A DNA stretch of 64,000 nt from positions 1 through 64,000 of the forward strand of contig NZ_JWLC01000011.1 of NCBI RefSeq assembly GCF_000813745.1, given 5' to 3'. This DNA comes from Leisingera sp. ANG-M1. Lineage in GTDB: Bacteria; Pseudomonadota; Alphaproteobacteria; Rhodobacterales; Rhodobacteraceae. The position numbers and the translations under genes are program-made. Under the pieces are notes generated by a model. The model had not been told where the DNA came from and did no database searches. It saw nothing but the letters and a program-made list of their open reading frames with translations. Of this stretch, positions 1-11,432 are shown one piece after another; positions within the stretch are counted from its first letter, which is position 1; every line of letters begins with the position of its first letter.

Positions 1-321
1 CTTCATGCCGAAGTTCGGGCCGAGGCTCGCTTCGCGGATACAGATCATCGCGTTCTTGCCGATCCGGTTCAGGCCATCGCCCAGGCCCACGGTGGTGGTG
101 GTCTTGCCTTCGCCCGCAGGCGTCGGGTTGATCGCGGTCACCAGGATCAGCTTGCCGTCTTCCTTGCCCTGAACCGAGTTGATAAACTCCTGGCTCACCT
201 TCGCCTTGTCGTGGCCGTAGGGCAGCAGATCGTCGTTCGAGATCCCGATCTTCGCGCCAATCTCCTGGATCGGCTTCTTCTGCGCTTCACGCGCAATCTC
301 AATGTCACTCTTGTAGCTCAT
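1..321 (-). CDS. fhs: Formate--tetrahydrofolate ligase, N-terminal part
   Basis: This enzyme joins formate to tetrahydrofolate using ATP, giving 10-formyl-THF for one-carbon metabolism in the cytosol. Only the first 107 residues are in the window; the gene runs off the left edge. The visible part begins [10 protein letters not shown] and contains the family's ATP-binding stretch [19 protein letters not shown] followed by [11 protein letters not shown], both diagnostic. The ATG is at 319-321, with an AGGAA ribosome-binding site a few bases upstream on the minus strand. The 187-bp gap to the next gene has short inverted repeats (CCGGC/GCCGG, TTGGC/GCCAA) but no riboswitch that I recognise. Confidence 0.95.
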   Translation of the reverse strand, partial: MSYKSDIEIAREAQKKPIQEIGAKIGISNDDLLPYGHDKAKVSQEFINSVQGKEDGKLILVTAINPTPAGEGKTTTTVGLGDGLNRIGKNAMICIREASLGPNFGMK

Positions 322-508
322 GGCAAGATTCCTGCTGAGTTTGCATACAATCGCCGGCACAGAATGCCGGGTTGGCGGTAGATTTAGCCAATCTGCGGCA
401 AAACACGCGCGTGATTTCCGACATTATCCTGCCCCGAAGCGGCGCAGAGCCTCTCCGGTGTTTCCCGCCAGCCCCTTAAAGGAAACTCATTTCCCTGCTG
501 AAGGGAAT

Positions 509-1084
509 TCATGGCTTCCAGGAACGTTGATCCGGAACAAAGAGAGACAGTTTTTCCCCCAGCGACAGCGCGCCGGGCCGTTCCACCCAGGCAGTGATTC
601 CCCGCCGGTTCTGCGCCGCGGGTTTGAAGCGGGCGCCAAACCCCGAGTGGTCCTTTTCAATCTCCCGCCCCGGCAGAACACAGGGGCGATTCTCCATATC
701 CACCGTGAGCGTCACCCCATCCGGCCCCTGCAGCCGCGAGGATGGCGGCACAAAGGTGAAGTCCGGAATGCCCCGGAGAACAATGGTGGCCCCCAGATGC
801 ACCGGATCAATCCGCTCCATTTCCATGTCTGCAGCGATCAGCGCCAGTTCTTCTTCCGACAAAATGGAGATCTGGCGCACGTTGCGGATTTCAGTGCCTT
901 CCGGGTAAAGGTTGCGAACGCGAACACAGGAGCTGCGGTTCTCGCCCTCATGGCGTTCCCCAGAGATTCCGCCGAATCCCAGCTGCAGCCGGTCTGACGG
1001 GACGGACTGCAGGCCGCTGGCCGCCGGGACAAGGCCCAGCCACGTAACCTCGCCCTGAAAACCGCTGTCGCGCAATACCGGCAT
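509..1084 (-). CDS. MOSC domain-containing protein
   Basis: The 191-residue protein resembles the MOSC domain of molybdenum-cofactor sulfurases, which bind or move sulfur on the cofactor. The central part (EGTEIRNVRQISILSEEEL, then a segment with NRPC) carries the conserved cysteine of the family. I chose the ATG at 1082-1084 because GAGGAG lies about six bases upstream; an in-frame start at 1120 has no such site. The gene stands alone between fhs and ftsH. The exact substrate cannot be read from sequence. Confidence 0.8.
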   Translation of the reverse strand: MPVLRDSGFQGEVTWLGLVPAASGLQSVPSDRLQLGFGGISGERHEGENRSSCVRVRNLYPEGTEIRNVRQISILSEEELALIAADMEMERIDPVHLGATIVLRGIPDFTFVPPSSRLQGPDGVTLTVDMENRPCVLPGREIEKDHSGFGARFKPAAQNRRGITAWVERPGALSLGEKLSLFVPDQRSWKP

Positions 1085-1169
1085 GCCTGTACTCCTCAAT
1101 TCAAATCCGCTTGCTGGCACCGACCTTACAGGCTTTGCGGTCAGCCGCCAGCCGTCCCGCCGCCAAAAG

Positions 1170-1198
1170 AAAACGCCCCGGAGATCCGGGGCGTTTTA
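1170..1198. terminator. Bidirectional terminator-like hairpin downstream of ftsH
   Basis: The stem CGCCCCGGA/TCCGGGGCG is flanked by AAAA on the left and TTTT on the right, so it can act on both strands. It lies about 20 bases beyond the ftsH stop codon and ends the minus-strand tol-pal-ftsH gene string. Confidence 0.85.
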
Positions 1199-1216
1199 CT
1201 TGTCTCAGCTATGGTT

Positions 1217-3130
<1,914 letters not shown>

Positions 3131-3208
3131 GGAAAGCTCTCCCTATCAATGAGGCGTGCCGCGCCGGCCGCCTGCGTTGTGCCTAAAATAAGGATCATTC
3201 GGGCAGGT

Positions 3209-4459
3209 TCAATGCGATAAAAGGGATGCAAAGAACTCTTCTTCGCCGTAAGCCGTTTCCGCCGACCAGCCATTTGCCAGCCCGGCAGGCGGCGCAGCGA
3301 TGAGTTCGCTGCCGTGCCACAGCGCAGGAGTTCCTTCGAGAACCGGCCCGGGCACCGCGGTATCGCGCCAGTCGGGGCACTCCAAAAGCCCATGCCGCCC
3401 CAGGGCCCGGACCTCGCAACCCTTTGCATCGCCGCCAAAAAAATTCCAACGCCCATCCCAGAGCTTGCCCGGCAAAGCGGCCTCGCTGCACACTGCCTTG
3501 TATTCACGGCAGACCCAGATCTGCTTAGCTGTTGTCAGCAGCCTGCAGCCCGCCAGGGTTATCGAGCCGCCGTTGCGTGCCGCCAGAACCGCTTTTTCCA
3601 TCGGCACCCGGCGCGGCGGATATGCGGCGCCGGACACCCATTGGAAGGCCCGCACCAGCAGCCGGTGGCTGATTTCACTGGGCAGCGTGCGGAATTTCCG
3701 CTGGCACAGCACCACCGCGCCGGCCTGAAGATGGACCTGATCGCGGGCTGCCAGGAAGACATACCAGTCCAGCGCTTCGCGGGCCTTGGTCATGTTGCGG
3801 GCGACCTTGGACAGCACTTCCGGAGTAAGACCAAGGTCCGCCAGCCCCTCAAGCGCCCGCCGCACCCGCACCCGCTCAAACCTTGCATCCTCATTGCTGG
3901 GATCCTCGGCCCAACTAATCCCGCGGCGCTGCAGATAGCCGCGCAGCTCGGAACGGGTGACGTCCAGCAACGGCCGCAGCAGCGTCACCCCGTTGTGAAC
4001 GCGCCGTTCGGCCATGCCCGACAGCCCAGTCACCCCCGAGGCCCGCGCCATCCGCATCAGCACCGTTTCGGCCTGGTCATCCGCGGTGTGGCCTACCGCC
4101 AGCACCTGGATGTCCTTGCTCCGCGCCCAGCTGGTCAGCAGGTCGTACCGGGCCTCGCGTGCCTGATTCTGCAAGTTGCCCTCGCGCGGGCCCACCTCCC
4201 AGCGCAGCACTTCGTGGCTGATTCCCAGTTGCTCAGCAGCCGCGCCCGCAGCCTTGGCCTCTGCCGCCGCTTCCGGCCGCAATCCGTGGTCCACGGTGGC
4301 GGCATGCAGCTCCACTTCGCTGCTGAAACAGTCATGCAGGAGATGCAGCAAGGCCATCGAATCGCCGCCGCCCGACAGCGCTACACCCACCTTGTCCGGG
4401 AGTGCAGAGCGGAACTGGCTGCACACCATGGCTTTGATATCACGCTGAGGCGGTGTCAA
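3209..4459 (-). CDS. tilS: tRNA(Ile)-lysidine synthase
   Basis: TilS attaches lysine to C34 of the tRNA-Ile that carries the CAU anticodon, changing its decoding to AUA. The P-loop SGGGDSMALLHLL lies near residue 30, and the N-terminal ATPase domain is clear (HTADDQAETVLMR near 123, then the SGMAERR segment). The C-terminal third is divergent, as is usual. The longest frame starts with TTG at 4457-4459, overlapping the cpoB stop as TTGA, which implies coupled translation. An ATG ten codons downstream (4427-4429) is an alternative, and neither has a strong ribosome-binding site. It lies between the tol-pal genes and ftsH. Confidence 0.93.
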   Translation of the reverse strand: MTPPQRDIKAMVCSQFRSALPDKVGVALSGGGDSMALLHLLHDCFSSEVELHAATVDHGLRPEAAAEAKAAGAAAEQLGISHEVLRWEVGPREGNLQNQAREARYDLLTSWARSKDIQVLAVGHTADDQAETVLMRMARASGVTGLSGMAERRVHNGVTLLRPLLDVTRSELRGYLQRRGISWAEDPSNEDARFERVRVRRALEGLADLGLTPEVLSKVARNMTKAREALDWYVFLAARDQVHLQAGAVVLCQRKFRTLPSEISHRLLVRAFQWVSGAAYPPRRVPMEKAVLAARNGGSITLAGCRLLTTAKQIWVCREYKAVCSEAALPGKLWDGRWNFFGGDAKGCEVRALGRHGLLECPDWRDTAVPGPVLEGTPALWHGSELIAAPPAGLANGWSAETAYGEEEFFASLLSH

Positions 4460-5283
4460 GAACAGCCCAGCTTGGCCATTTCGGCCCTGGCCTCCGTTTC
4501 CGGGCCTGCCCCGGGAAACCGCACGCCGACTTCGGACAGGGTCACACAGGCCTGGTCGGTCTGCCCTAGGCGGCCCAAAGCGGCACCCAGCTCAAACAGC
4601 GCCTTTGGCGCCATCGGCCCCGAGGAATTACCGGTAAAAGCCGCCAGATAGGCCCGTGCCGCTTCGCGGGTATCCCCCAGCCCGTCAAGTGCCTTGCCGC
4701 GGCTGAATTCGGCCGCCGGTGCCAGCGGACTGCCCGGGTAAGACTGGTTGAACGCGGCAAATTTCTCAGCCGCATCCTGATACAGCCCCTCGGTCAGCAG
4801 CTTTTCCGCAGCATCGAAATCCGCCTGCTCGCCGATGGCCAGCTCACCGCCGCCGGTATCCGCTCCGCCTGCCGGGCTGGTGTCTCCGCCTGCGGCCGGC
4901 AGCTCACCGCCGCCCAGCGTTGTCGTCTCTCCGAGCGCGCCAATGTCGCCGCCTTCCAGTTCCACAAGCCGGAACTCCAGATCGCCTATCCGGTTGGTGC
5001 CGTCGGCGACAATCCGGTCCACCCGGTGGCCCAGTTCCTCGGTCTGCAAGGTCAGCCGCTGCAGCTCCGTTTCAATCGCGCCGACCCGGTCCAGCACGGT
5101 GCTGCCGGAAACATTCGCCGAGGGCGCGCCAGTGGTCGACAGCTCCCGCTTCAGGCGCTGGATCTCAACATGCAGGACAGTCAATTCCTGGCGGATGTCG
5201 GCCAATGTCTGCTGGTCCTGCGCGGCCAGCGGCAGCGGCAGCAGCATCACAGAGGCCAAAAGCGCTGTGCGGAGACGTTTCAT
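4456..5283 (-). CDS. cpoB: Tol-Pal system protein CpoB/YbgF
   Basis: CpoB is a periplasmic TolA-interacting protein that coordinates peptidoglycan synthesis with outer-membrane constriction. The 275-residue protein has a signal peptide (about residues 1-21, ending PLAAQ), a coiled-coil region (about 25-105) and C-terminal tetratricopeptide repeats (about 155-272). Between these is a Gly/Ala/Thr-rich linker. It lies 4 bp after pal and overlaps tilS. Confidence 0.93.
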   Translation of the reverse strand: MKRLRTALLASVMLLPLPLAAQDQQTLADIRQELTVLHVEIQRLKRELSTTGAPSANVSGSTVLDRVGAIETELQRLTLQTEELGHRVDRIVADGTNRIGDLEFRLVELEGGDIGALGETTTLGGGELPAAGGDTSPAGGADTGGGELAIGEQADFDAAEKLLTEGLYQDAAEKFAAFNQSYPGSPLAPAAEFSRGKALDGLGDTREAARAYLAAFTGNSSGPMAPKALFELGAALGRLGQTDQACVTLSEVGVRFPGAGPETEARAEMAKLGCS

Positions 5284-5287
5284 GGCG

Positions 5288-5794
5288 CTACCCCGTCAGC
5301 CCGCCGGCCAGCACGGTGACCGCGCGGCGGTTCTTGGAATAGCAAGTCTCATCCGAGCAGATCTCCAGCGGGCGCTCCTTGCCGAAGCTCACCACCTTGA
5401 TGCGGCTGCCCGCAACCCCTTGGGAAATCAGGTATTCGCGGGCCGCATTGGCCCGTTTGGCACCCAGGCCGAGGTTGTATTCGCGGGTGCCCTGCTCATC
5501 CGCGTGGCCTTCGATGGTCACCACGTAATCAGCATTGCGGGTCAGCCATTGCGCCTGCCCCTGAAGCGTCGCCTGGGCAGCCGGTGTCAGGCTTGACTGA
5601 TCGACAGCAAACAGCACCCGGTCGCCGACGGTCTGCTGGAAATAGGCCGGGCTGGCCGGATCCAAGGCCCCGGCGCCCGCACCGGCTCCACCTGCGCCGG
5701 CACCGCCGTTCAGATCATCGTTCCACGGGTTGGTGCTGCAGGCCGACAGCCCCAGCACGGCCACCGCCGCCATTGCCAATTTCAAACCGCTCAT
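5288..5794 (-). CDS. pal: Peptidoglycan-associated lipoprotein Pal
   Basis: Pal is the outer-membrane lipoprotein that anchors the outer membrane to peptidoglycan and works with TolB and TolA during division. The 168-residue protein has a lipobox (LSAC, modified Cys near residue 19), a short Gly/Ala linker, and an OmpA-like peptidoglycan-binding domain with the motif IEGHADEQGTREYNLGLG near residue 95 and a C-terminal NRRAVTV. It lies 90 bp after tolB. That gap carries a perfect TTAA-N7-TTAA box, so pal may have its own promoter inside the operon. Confidence 0.96.
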   Translation of the reverse strand: MSGLKLAMAAVAVLGLSACSTNPWNDDLNGGAGAGGAGAGAGALDPASPAYFQQTVGDRVLFAVDQSSLTPAAQATLQGQAQWLTRNADYVVTIEGHADEQGTREYNLGLGAKRANAAREYLISQGVAGSRIKVVSFGKERPLEICSDETCYSKNRRAVTVLAGGLTG

Positions 5795-5819
5795 CTCGTC
5801 TGCCTATCCTTTGCGTTTC

Positions 5820-5834
5820 TTAACCCGAAGTTAA
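5820..5834. promoter_or_regulatory. CtrA-type box (TTAA-N7-TTAA) upstream of pal
   Basis: The sequence TTAACCCGAAGTTAA is a perfect TTAA-N7-TTAA match, the core of the CtrA response-regulator site in alphaproteobacteria. It lies 26 bases upstream of the pal ATG, between tolB and pal. Such AT-rich pairs are rare by chance at this base composition. Binding by CtrA is inferred. Confidence 0.6.
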
Positions 5835-5884
5835 CACATGAACGGGTCTGGTTCTATGCGGGTATCCCCGCCTTAACGGCCCTT

Positions 5885-7210
5885 TTACTGCTGCAGCGGC
5901 GACCAGGCCGGATCCGAGGCCCCGTCCGGGGTCTTCACCGGCTTCAGGTTGCGCCCGGTGATGTCCACAGAATAGAGCAGCGCCCGCCCGGTGCTGCCCT
6001 GGCTTTCGCGGGTGAACATGATCACCCGGCCATTTGGCGCCCAGGTCGGCCCCTCGTCCAGGAAGGAAGCGGTCAGCAGCCGCTCCTCGCTGCCGTCAGT
6101 GCGCATCACACCGATGTGGAACCGGCCTTTGTTCTGCTTGGTGAAGGCCACCATATCGCCCCGCGGCGACCACACAGGCGTGCCGTAACGCCCCTTGCCG
6201 AAACTGATCCGCCGCGCCTCGCCGCCGCCCGCGGGCATTACATAGAGCTGCTGGCTGCCGGAGCGGTCGCTTTCAAAAACAATCTGCGAGCCGTCCGGCG
6301 AAAACGACGGCGCAGTCTCAATGGAGGGTGCCGAGGTCAGCCGGGTCTTGGCACCGGTCGCAATATCCATCGAAAACAGATCGGTGTTGCCGCCCTGGGT
6401 CTGCGAGTAGACCACGGTGCGCCCATCCGGAGCAAACCGCGGTGCAAAGCTCATGATGCCATCGCCGCTGGACAGAATCTGCCGCTGCACCTTGCCCACG
6501 TCCAGCACATGGATCTGCGGAAAGCCGCTCTCGTAGCTGGTGTAAAGCACCCGGTCGCCGGTGGGCGAGAACCGCGGCGCCAGCACAAGCGAGGCGCTGT
6601 TGGTCAGATACTGCACATTGGCGCCGTCGTAATCCATGATCGCCAGCCGCTTGCGCCGGTCGTTCTTGGGACCGCTTTCCGAGACATAGACCACCCGGCT
6701 GTCGAAATAACCGCTCTCGCCGGTGATCCGGCTGTAGATCGCATCCGAGACCTTATGCGCCATCCGCCGCCACCCCTCGGTGGTGCCGGTGAACTGCAAG
6801 CCGGACCCCAGCTCGTTTTCGGCAAAGACGTCATAGCCGCGGAAGCGCACCGTCAGCCGGTTGCCGTTGACACTGACCCCGCCGGTGATCAGGGCCTGCG
6901 CGTTCACCGCCTTCCAGTCGGCGTATTTCACCGGGTTGTCGAACCCTGTCACCTTGGAGATATGGGCGCTGGCCGGCACTTCCCTGAACAGCCCGGTGCC
7001 GCTGAGGTCGGATGCGATCACCCGCGCAATCTGCGAAGCGTATTCCGACGCTGCCGCGGTTTCCGGCACAAAGTCAGGCACCGCATAGGGCAGCGGCTCG
7101 ATCACACCCTGGTCGATCTCGATACGGAGCGGCCCGTCCTGCGCCGCGGCTGCACCCGCGTTTCCCAGTGCCGAAGCCCCGATCAGGAGAGCTGCCAGAA
7201 AATTCTTCAT
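5885..7210 (-). CDS. tolB: Tol-Pal system beta-propeller protein TolB
   Basis: TolB is a periplasmic protein that binds Pal and is pulled on by TolA. The 441-residue protein has a signal peptide (about 1-23), an N-terminal mixed domain (to about residue 165), and a six-bladed propeller marked by repeated FSPDG/WSPxG-type motifs (for example near 210, 255, 300 and 345). Length is normal. Its ATG overlaps the tolA stop by four bases (7207-7210). Confidence 0.97.
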   Translation of the reverse strand: MKNFLAALLIGASALGNAGAAAAQDGPLRIEIDQGVIEPLPYAVPDFVPETAAASEYASQIARVIASDLSGTGLFREVPASAHISKVTGFDNPVKYADWKAVNAQALITGGVSVNGNRLTVRFRGYDVFAENELGSGLQFTGTTEGWRRMAHKVSDAIYSRITGESGYFDSRVVYVSESGPKNDRRKRLAIMDYDGANVQYLTNSASLVLAPRFSPTGDRVLYTSYESGFPQIHVLDVGKVQRQILSSGDGIMSFAPRFAPDGRTVVYSQTQGGNTDLFSMDIATGAKTRLTSAPSIETAPSFSPDGSQIVFESDRSGSQQLYVMPAGGGEARRISFGKGRYGTPVWSPRGDMVAFTKQNKGRFHIGVMRTDGSEERLLTASFLDEGPTWAPNGRVIMFTRESQGSTGRALLYSVDITGRNLKPVKTPDGASDPAWSPLQQ

Positions 7211-8349
7211 TTGATCCGCATCCTTTCCGGATTGAATGTCATCTCAATATCGCGCCATTGGGCATATTTTTCAGGGGGAAGTTTGAAACCCCGGCTGCCG
7301 CAGCGGATAATTGCCCGCCGCGCTGCCTCGTAGGCCTGCTTTGACGCCAGCGCAGTACCGCCGGTGCTGGACAGCAACCGGATGGATCCGCTGTCAGGCT
7401 TCCCGTCCTCACTCAGCGACACGCCAACAACAACAGTGGTGTTCAAAGCATCCGTCGACAAAGAGCCCACGTTCCAGCATTGCGAGACCGCGACACGCAG
7501 CGCTTCTTTCTCGCCCAGCGTCAGCGGCGGACCGGAAGGTTCCGGCGCTTCTACATCAGCGCCCCCCGCCAGCGCTTCGGCCAGCGCATCCTCGACAGCC
7601 GAGGGCGTGTCTGCCGGCGGCTCGTCAGCAGGCTGTTCCTGTTCGGCGGGCTGGGCGGCTTCAACAACCTCTTCCGGCTCAGGCTGAGGCCGTTCAGGCC
7701 TGGACCTGGGCCGCAGCGAGGCCGCAGGCGCCGCCGAGGCCGCCAGTTCCTCACCCTCGTTCTCTTCGGTCACGATCCGGTCGCTGGCCGCTTCGGGTGC
7801 CGTGGCCTCCTGCACCTCCTGCTCCGTCTCAGCACCTTCCTCAGGCGCGATTTCGGGCTGTTCGATCTCGGCCACTGCCGTGTCTGGCTCCGGCTGTGCC
7901 ACCGGCACCGGCGCCACCCGGTCAGCCGGGCGCTGCTGCGCATCCGGTGCAACCTGCGGCACCAGCGAAGGCACCTCGGGCTCTTCCACCGCAGAGGGCA
8001 GCTCCAGCGGCACCTCTGGTTCCGGCTGCGGCTCGGGAAGCACTGCCACCTGCGGGTCCGGCTCCGCAGGAGTAACCGGTTCAGGCTGCGCGGTCTCCGG
8101 TTCCGGGTCCGGCTGCGGCGCAGGCTCTGGCGCGGGCGGCACCTCAACCGGTTCATTCAGCGGCGCGGGTTCCGGCGAGACCTGCGGCGCCCGGCGCTGC
8201 TGACTCAGCTCTTCGAATTGCTCGGCGGAAATCAGCGCTACCTGCTGCACTTCGAAGGGCAGCGGTTCAGAAGGGAACCAGGCGCCAAAGACAACCCAGC
8301 CCATCAGGAGCCCATGGCCTGCCAGAGAGATCTTGGTTCCGGTCTGCAA
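7207..8349 (-). CDS. tolA: Cell-envelope integrity protein TolA
   Basis: TolA links the TolQR motor in the inner membrane to TolB and Pal. The 380-residue protein has one N-terminal membrane helix (about residues 6-24). A long Pro/Glu/Ala-rich periplasmic region (about 45-270) takes the place of the Lys/Ala helix known from enterobacteria. The C-terminal domain is TolA/TonB-like (about 275-380) and includes a conserved CWNVG segment. The start is TTG at 8347-8349 with GGGGA eight bases upstream. It lies 15 bp after tolR and overlaps tolB by 4 bp. Confidence 0.9.
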   Translation of the reverse strand: MQTGTKISLAGHGLLMGWVVFGAWFPSEPLPFEVQQVALISAEQFEELSQQRRAPQVSPEPAPLNEPVEVPPAPEPAPQPDPEPETAQPEPVTPAEPDPQVAVLPEPQPEPEVPLELPSAVEEPEVPSLVPQVAPDAQQRPADRVAPVPVAQPEPDTAVAEIEQPEIAPEEGAETEQEVQEATAPEAASDRIVTEENEGEELAASAAPAASLRPRSRPERPQPEPEEVVEAAQPAEQEQPADEPPADTPSAVEDALAEALAGGADVEAPEPSGPPLTLGEKEALRVAVSQCWNVGSLSTDALNTTVVVGVSLSEDGKPDSGSIRLLSSTGGTALASKQAYEAARRAIIRCGSRGFKLPPEKYAQWRDIEMTFNPERMRIK

Positions 8350-8364
8350 CCTGAACGTCCCCGC

Positions 8365-8856
8365 TTACTGCCCAATGCCCTCAGACGGCAGCCCGTCCAA
8401 TGCCGGACCGCCCGTGTCCGTCACCAGGCCTACATTCGAGAAGCCGCCGGCGTTGAGCGCACCCATCACCTGCATCACGTCGGCATAGGCAATCTTGCCG
8501 TCGGCACGCAGGAACACCCGGTCCGAGCTGCGTTCGGCTGCAATCGCGCGCAGCCGGGGCACCAGCTCATCCCGCGCAACCGGCGTGGTCTGAATTTCCA
8601 CCCCGCCTGCCGCGGTCATGGTTACAGTGAGCGGCTCTTCATCATCGCCCGGCAAAGCGCCCGCGGCGGTTTTGGGAAGCTCCACTGGCACGCCCACGGT
8701 CATCAGTGGTGCCGCGACCATGAAGATAATCAGCAGCACCAGCATCACGTCCACAAAGGGCGTCACGTTAATCTCCGACATCGGGCGCCCGCTGCGGCGG
8801 CGGCGGCCCCGGCGGCGGTCGCCGCCTCCCTGCGGCTGCTGGACTGCGGCGCCCAT
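8365..8856 (-). CDS. tolR: Tol-Pal motor protein TolR (ExbD family)
   Basis: TolR forms the proton-driven motor with TolQ. The 163-residue protein has an Arg-rich N-terminus, then EINVTPFVDVMLVLLIIFMV, where the membrane Asp is the proton-carrying residue (about residue 35), then a periplasmic ExbD domain. It is spaced 3 bp after tolQ and 15 bp before tolA. Confidence 0.96.
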   Translation of the reverse strand: MGAAVQQPQGGGDRRRGRRRRSGRPMSEINVTPFVDVMLVLLIIFMVAAPLMTVGVPVELPKTAAGALPGDDEEPLTVTMTAAGGVEIQTTPVARDELVPRLRAIAAERSSDRVFLRADGKIAYADVMQVMGALNAGGFSNVGLVTDTGGPALDGLPSEGIGQ

Positions 8857-8859
8857 GGC

Positions 8860-9555
8860 TCAGGAATCCAGCTGGCGGCTGAGAATGGTGGCGAACTCAT
8901 CGGCAAAGGCCTCATAGCCGCCGATGATACGGTCGCTGTCCGCGCTCAGCTTGTTGTAGAAAACCACTGCCGGGATCGCCGCCAGCAGGCCCAGGCCCGT
9001 TGCCATCAGCGCCTCTGCAATACCCGGCGCCACCACAGCCAGATTGGTGTTCTGCTGCTCAGCAATCTCGATAAAGGCGGTCATGATGCCCCAGACGGTG
9101 CCGAACAAGCCGATGAACGGCGCGGTCGAACCGACAGTCGCCAGCACCGACAACCCGCTTTGCAGCCCCTCGGTCTCCTTGGCAATGGCCACATCCATCG
9201 ACCGGTCGATACGCGCCTGCGCACCCGGGATCAGCCCGCCGTCGCTGCGGTGGCTGCGCCGCCATTCGGTCATGCCCGCCGAGAAGATCCGCGCCGCCTG
9301 CCCCGGAGGCTCCGCCCCCAGCTTGTCGAACAGCTCATCCAGCGGGTTGCCGGACCAGAAGGCGCGGTCAAAGGCGTCTGCCTCGCTGCGCGCGCGGCGG
9401 TAGTTGATCATCTTCTGAATGATAATGCCCCAGGACCAGACCGAGGCCCCGACCAGCATCAGCATCACCAGTTTCACGGTTACGGTGGCCCGCGCGAAAA
9501 GGCCCCACATGGAGAAATCAATCTCCTGCGCCAGCGCCAGAGTTTCTGCTTCCAT
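8860..9555 (-). CDS. tolQ: Tol-Pal motor protein TolQ (ExbB family)
   Basis: TolQ is the inner-membrane stator-like partner of TolR. The 231-residue protein has three membrane segments (about 18-40, 140-165, 175-200) and the family signature TVGSTAPFIGLFGTVWGIM in the MotA/TolQ/ExbB domain. Length is normal. It lies downstream of ybgC with a 105-bp gap and directly upstream of tolR. Confidence 0.97.
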   Translation of the reverse strand: MEAETLALAQEIDFSMWGLFARATVTVKLVMLMLVGASVWSWGIIIQKMINYRRARSEADAFDRAFWSGNPLDELFDKLGAEPPGQAARIFSAGMTEWRRSHRSDGGLIPGAQARIDRSMDVAIAKETEGLQSGLSVLATVGSTAPFIGLFGTVWGIMTAFIEIAEQQNTNLAVVAPGIAEALMATGLGLLAAIPAVVFYNKLSADSDRIIGGYEAFADEFATILSRQLDS

Positions 9556-9660
9556 TCGCCTGCTCTACGATGTCCCGGCCGTTTGTCCGGCCTTATTTGC
9601 AGGAAAGCTATCGCAGAACAAAAGCAAAGGCCAACAAAACAGGCGGGGATGAGCCGATTG

Positions 9661-10044
9661 TTACATCAATGCGCGAATCTCTGCCGGAAGCCGCGCTGGT
9701 TTGCCGCCTGTAGTGATGCAGACGATGGTGACCTGCGCCCGGAACAACGGCTGGCCGCCTCGGGTGACTTCCTGAATCAGCACCATCCGCGCAGGCGTCA
9801 CAGTGTGCAGCGAGGTAGAGACCAGCAGTTCCTCGTCGAACTTGGCCGGCGCCAGATAGTCCGCCTCGATCCGGCGCACCACATAAATCAGTCCGGCCTC
9901 GCGCATGGCGTTCTGATCAACGCCTATGCCGCGCACCCAGTCGCTGCGTGCGCGCTCGATGAAACGCAGGTAGTTGGCGTGATACACAATCCCGCCCATG
10001 TCAGTGTCTTCATAGTAGACCCGCACCGGGAACTCATGCTGCAT
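9661..10044 (-). CDS. ybgC: Tol-Pal system acyl-CoA thioesterase YbgC
   Basis: YbgC is a small hotdog-fold thioesterase encoded at the head of tol-pal operons. The 127-residue protein has the signature VYYEDTDMGGIVYHANYLRF, with the catalytic Asp near residue 16. Length and position agree with the family. Its physiological acyl-CoA substrate is not evident from sequence. It is likely the first gene of the string reaching to ftsH. Confidence 0.95.
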   Translation of the reverse strand: MQHEFPVRVYYEDTDMGGIVYHANYLRFIERARSDWVRGIGVDQNAMREAGLIYVVRRIEADYLAPAKFDEELLVSTSLHTVTPARMVLIQEVTRGGQPLFRAQVTIVCITTGGKPARLPAEIRALM

Positions 10045-10153
10045 GGCCTGCCCTCCTGCCGTATTTGGCGCACCCTAATAAGCGCCCCGGGCTGCTGCAA
10101 CAGCCTGCAGGGCGGGCAATCTGCCCACGCTCTCCGGGCAAAACAAGCGGACG

Positions 10154-10705
10154 TCACTCCAGCCGTCCGCTCAACGGGTACTCTGCCAGCACCTCATACC
10201 GGGCGCCGCCCGGCGTCAGGGTCGATTGGAAAAGTGCAAAACCCGCCCCCTCAGCCTCCAGGCTGAAACCTGCACTTTCCTGGAGGAACAGCACAATCTT
10301 CTCCAGCTGGCCCGGCTGAAACTGCCTGGGAAAGCGCGCCAGCGTCACATGCGGCCGGAATCGTTCGCGCTGCAATTCTATGCCCGCCGCCTGGCAGGCA
10401 CTGCGCACACGGTCCCGCAGGCGGCTCAGTTCAGGTGTTTTCTGCACCGTTGCCGCCAGCACTCGCGGCAGCCTGCCGCCAAATGCCTCCACGCCTTGGA
10501 ACTTGAGTTGCAGCTCCGGCGCCCGGATTTCGGAAAGCTCCTGGTGCAGAGTCTGCAGAACCTGTTCCGGCTGGTCATCCAGAAACGCCAGCGTCAGATG
10601 CATGTTCTCTGCAGGCACCTGCCGCCCGGCGGTCAGCCCTTCCTGCACCCGCTCCAGCGCATCCTGGGCAGCATCCGGCAGCGGCAAGCCCACAAAGGCC
10701 CGCAT
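10154..10705 (-). CDS. thpR: RNA 2',3'-cyclic phosphodiesterase
   Basis: ThpR belongs to the 2H phosphoesterase superfamily and opens 2',3'-cyclic ends of RNA. The 183-residue protein shows both HxT-type motifs, HLTLAFL near residue 41 and HVTLARF near residue 124, and starts MRAFVGLPLP as the family does. Its ATG overlaps the stop of the preceding gene by one base (TGATG). The 109 bp to ybgC hold no clear terminator. Confidence 0.92.
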   Translation of the reverse strand: MRAFVGLPLPDAAQDALERVQEGLTAGRQVPAENMHLTLAFLDDQPEQVLQTLHQELSEIRAPELQLKFQGVEAFGGRLPRVLAATVQKTPELSRLRDRVRSACQAAGIELQRERFRPHVTLARFPRQFQPGQLEKIVLFLQESAGFSLEAEGAGFALFQSTLTPGGARYEVLAEYPLSGRLE

Positions 10706-11373
10706 CAGGGCTGGGCCTGCTCCGCCCCCGGAGCCTGAAGGCGCGCAAACAGGCGCAGCGCGTGGGATTTGTCATCTGCAGCCACCGGCATCATCCGGTC
10801 ATAGGCTGCGGCGATGACACCGGCGATCTCAGGGCGCAGGATTGTGGCACCCGTTTCCGGGATCACCGCTAGCGGCGAGGCCTCGGCAAAGGCGCTGTCG
10901 CCCCACATCAGCGCCACCTGCACGGCCTGTGTCAGCGCCAGGGTCTCGGCTGGCATCTGCGCCATCGCCCCTTCCATCCTCAAGAACACGAACGCTGCCT
11001 GGATCGCCCCCTGATCGTCGAACCGGAAGGCCCGGTACTGGCTGGCACCAGCCTCTTTCAGGCGTCCGACCAGCGGCTGCAAGCCTGGGATCAGCCGGTC
11101 CAGGTCCGGCACTGCCAACAACTCGTCCCACTCCCGGAAAAAAAAGAACATCAGGTTCGATCCCAATTCCGGGTCGGTCTCGGCCATCTGGTGCCCAGCC
11201 AGGGTCATCACCGCCTCCAACGCGCCCTTGACGGTTTTCAGCGTTTCGTCTTCGACACCGAACACAATAGGCGCCACCGGGCGCCCCCAGCGGGCAAAGG
11301 CATAAGAGCCGTCAGCACGGGTGAACAGGGCTTCGATCTGTTCCGGAGTCAGGTCTGGCAACTGGGCGGTCAT
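10705..11373 (-). CDS. Conserved hypothetical protein of 222 residues
   Basis: I do not recognise a named domain. The protein is soluble, with neither signal peptide nor membrane helices, and moderately acidic. It contains FFFFREWDELLAVPDLDRLI near residue 75 and an RAFRFDDQGAIQAAFVFLRM segment near residue 115. The ATG at 11371-11373 is preceded by AAGGAGA at good spacing, so in-frame sequence further upstream is not part of the gene. Translational overlap with thpR suggests co-expression. Confidence 0.75.
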   Translation of the reverse strand: MTAQLPDLTPEQIEALFTRADGSYAFARWGRPVAPIVFGVEDETLKTVKGALEAVMTLAGHQMAETDPELGSNLMFFFFREWDELLAVPDLDRLIPGLQPLVGRLKEAGASQYRAFRFDDQGAIQAAFVFLRMEGAMAQMPAETLALTQAVQVALMWGDSAFAEASPLAVIPETGATILRPEIAGVIAAAYDRMMPVAADDKSHALRLFARLQAPGAEQAQP

Positions 11374-11432
11374 GGGGGTCTCCTTGATGCTGCCCTGTCT
11401 ATGCCCATTGCAACAGGCGGCGGCAAGGGGGA

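Noticed and set aside
7480-10266. Long open frame of about 928 codons on the plus strand opposite tolA, tolR, tolQ and ybgC
   Set aside because: It crosses four certain genes on the other strand and has Arg-rich low-complexity composition; it is an artefact of high GC at third positions.
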